Below are positions 5,726-5,903 of a stretch of 5,903 nucleotides of DNA, piece after piece (within the stretch, counting starts at the first letter, position 1; every line of letters starts with the position of its first letter). The notes beneath the pieces are model-generated. The model had not been told where the DNA came from. It did not search any database and was given only the letters and a program-made list of their open reading frames with translations. This DNA is from Acidobacteriota bacterium (lineage in GTDB: Bacteria > Acidobacteriota > Vicinamibacteria > Vicinamibacterales > CAVVIG01): contig QHWF01000258.1 of the NCBI GenBank assembly GCA_003222455.1, positions 1 through 5,903 on the forward strand, written 5' to 3'. The position numbers and the translations under genes were made by a program.

Positions 5726-5903
5726 AGGGCTGGGCACCCTCATCTTACCTCTCAGTTAAAAGCGCCGGAGACCGTTTTGCGTCGCGCCAGCGTCAAGAAT
5801 TGGTGAACGCAGCGGCGTACTCAATACGAATCATCGTTCAGCTGGCTGTTCGGGACAATTTACCCAACTGGCTTATCGGTGCAGTTTGATTCCATCTCAC
5901 CGG
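5726..5903. other. Non-coding right edge, upstream of the VWFA gene
   Basis: No gene could be supported here. The stretch is visibly less GC-rich than the coding regions and should contain the VWFA promoter, but no convincing -35/-10 pair was found. It holds an imperfect direct repeat, CAGCTGGCT (5839-5847) and CAACTGGCT (5865-5873), 26 bp apart with one mismatch. The only frames present are very short: a 28-codon GTG frame at 5803-5889 on the plus strand, and a minus-strand frame open from the right edge to a TGA near 5838. Neither gave a recognisable protein. Confidence 0.4.

Noticed and set aside
5768..5796. TTGACG (minus strand, 5796-5791) as a -35 box for the VWFA gene
   Set aside because: At 17-bp spacing the -10 position reads GGTCTC, which does not resemble TATAAT, and other spacings gave nothing better. 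A TAAGAT nearer the gene lacks a matching -35.
5803..5889. 28-codon GTG frame at the right edge
   Set aside because: It has no ribosome binding site and no recognisable product, and a frame of this length is expected by chance.
1..5903. CRISPR array, tRNA, rRNA, intact insertion sequence, or toxin-antitoxin/defence system
   Set aside because: Looked for on both strands. No spaced identical repeats, no cloverleaf with CCA end, no transposase motifs and no nuclease or toxin families were seen. Coding sequence fills nearly all of the window.

Overview
This is a GC-rich bacterial window that most likely comes from an acidobacterium (Acidobacteriota, plausibly a Vicinamibacteria-type soil lineage). 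The best taxonomic hint is the minus-strand gene at the right. It has the layout of the VWFA-related proteins that are strongly expanded in Acidobacteria (TIGR03436-type). Tat-exported amidases and S9 peptidases of the kind seen on the left are also common there. The assignment rests on recalled family resemblance, not on a search.

Positions 1-4539 hold a run of four same-strand genes that looks like one operon entering from the left edge. They are the last 54 codons of an S9 (prolyl oligopeptidase-type) serine peptidase, a Tat-exported amidase-signature hydrolase (164-1867), a Tat-exported M24/creatinase-fold protein with an altered metal site (1900-3351), and an enolase-superfamily protein resembling proline-betaine/4-hydroxyproline-betaine epimerases (3436-4539). 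The first two overlap by an ATGA start/stop. The next gap is 32 bp with a strong Shine-Dalgarno, and the last is 84 bp.

Taken together the operon reads as a catabolic module. Exported hydrolases (S9, amidase, M24 fold) would cleave an amide- or imide-bonded, possibly proline-containing or betaine-like, compound outside the cytoplasm. A cytoplasmic racemase/epimerase would then process a released amino- or imino-acid. No transporter or regulator is visible, and the substrate is unknown. The most unusual point is the M24 protein: three of its five canonical metal-ligand positions appear substituted (two Asp to Glu, one Glu to Ser) while the catalytic histidines and one Glu remain.

Positions 4540-4743 separate two convergent genes. 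The spacer holds GC-rich inverted repeats without T-tracts. The minus-strand gene (5712-4744) encodes a Sec-exported VWFA protein with an intact MIDAS motif. Positions 5713-5903 carry its ribosome binding site and upstream region. The far right is visibly less GC-rich and no gene could be supported there.
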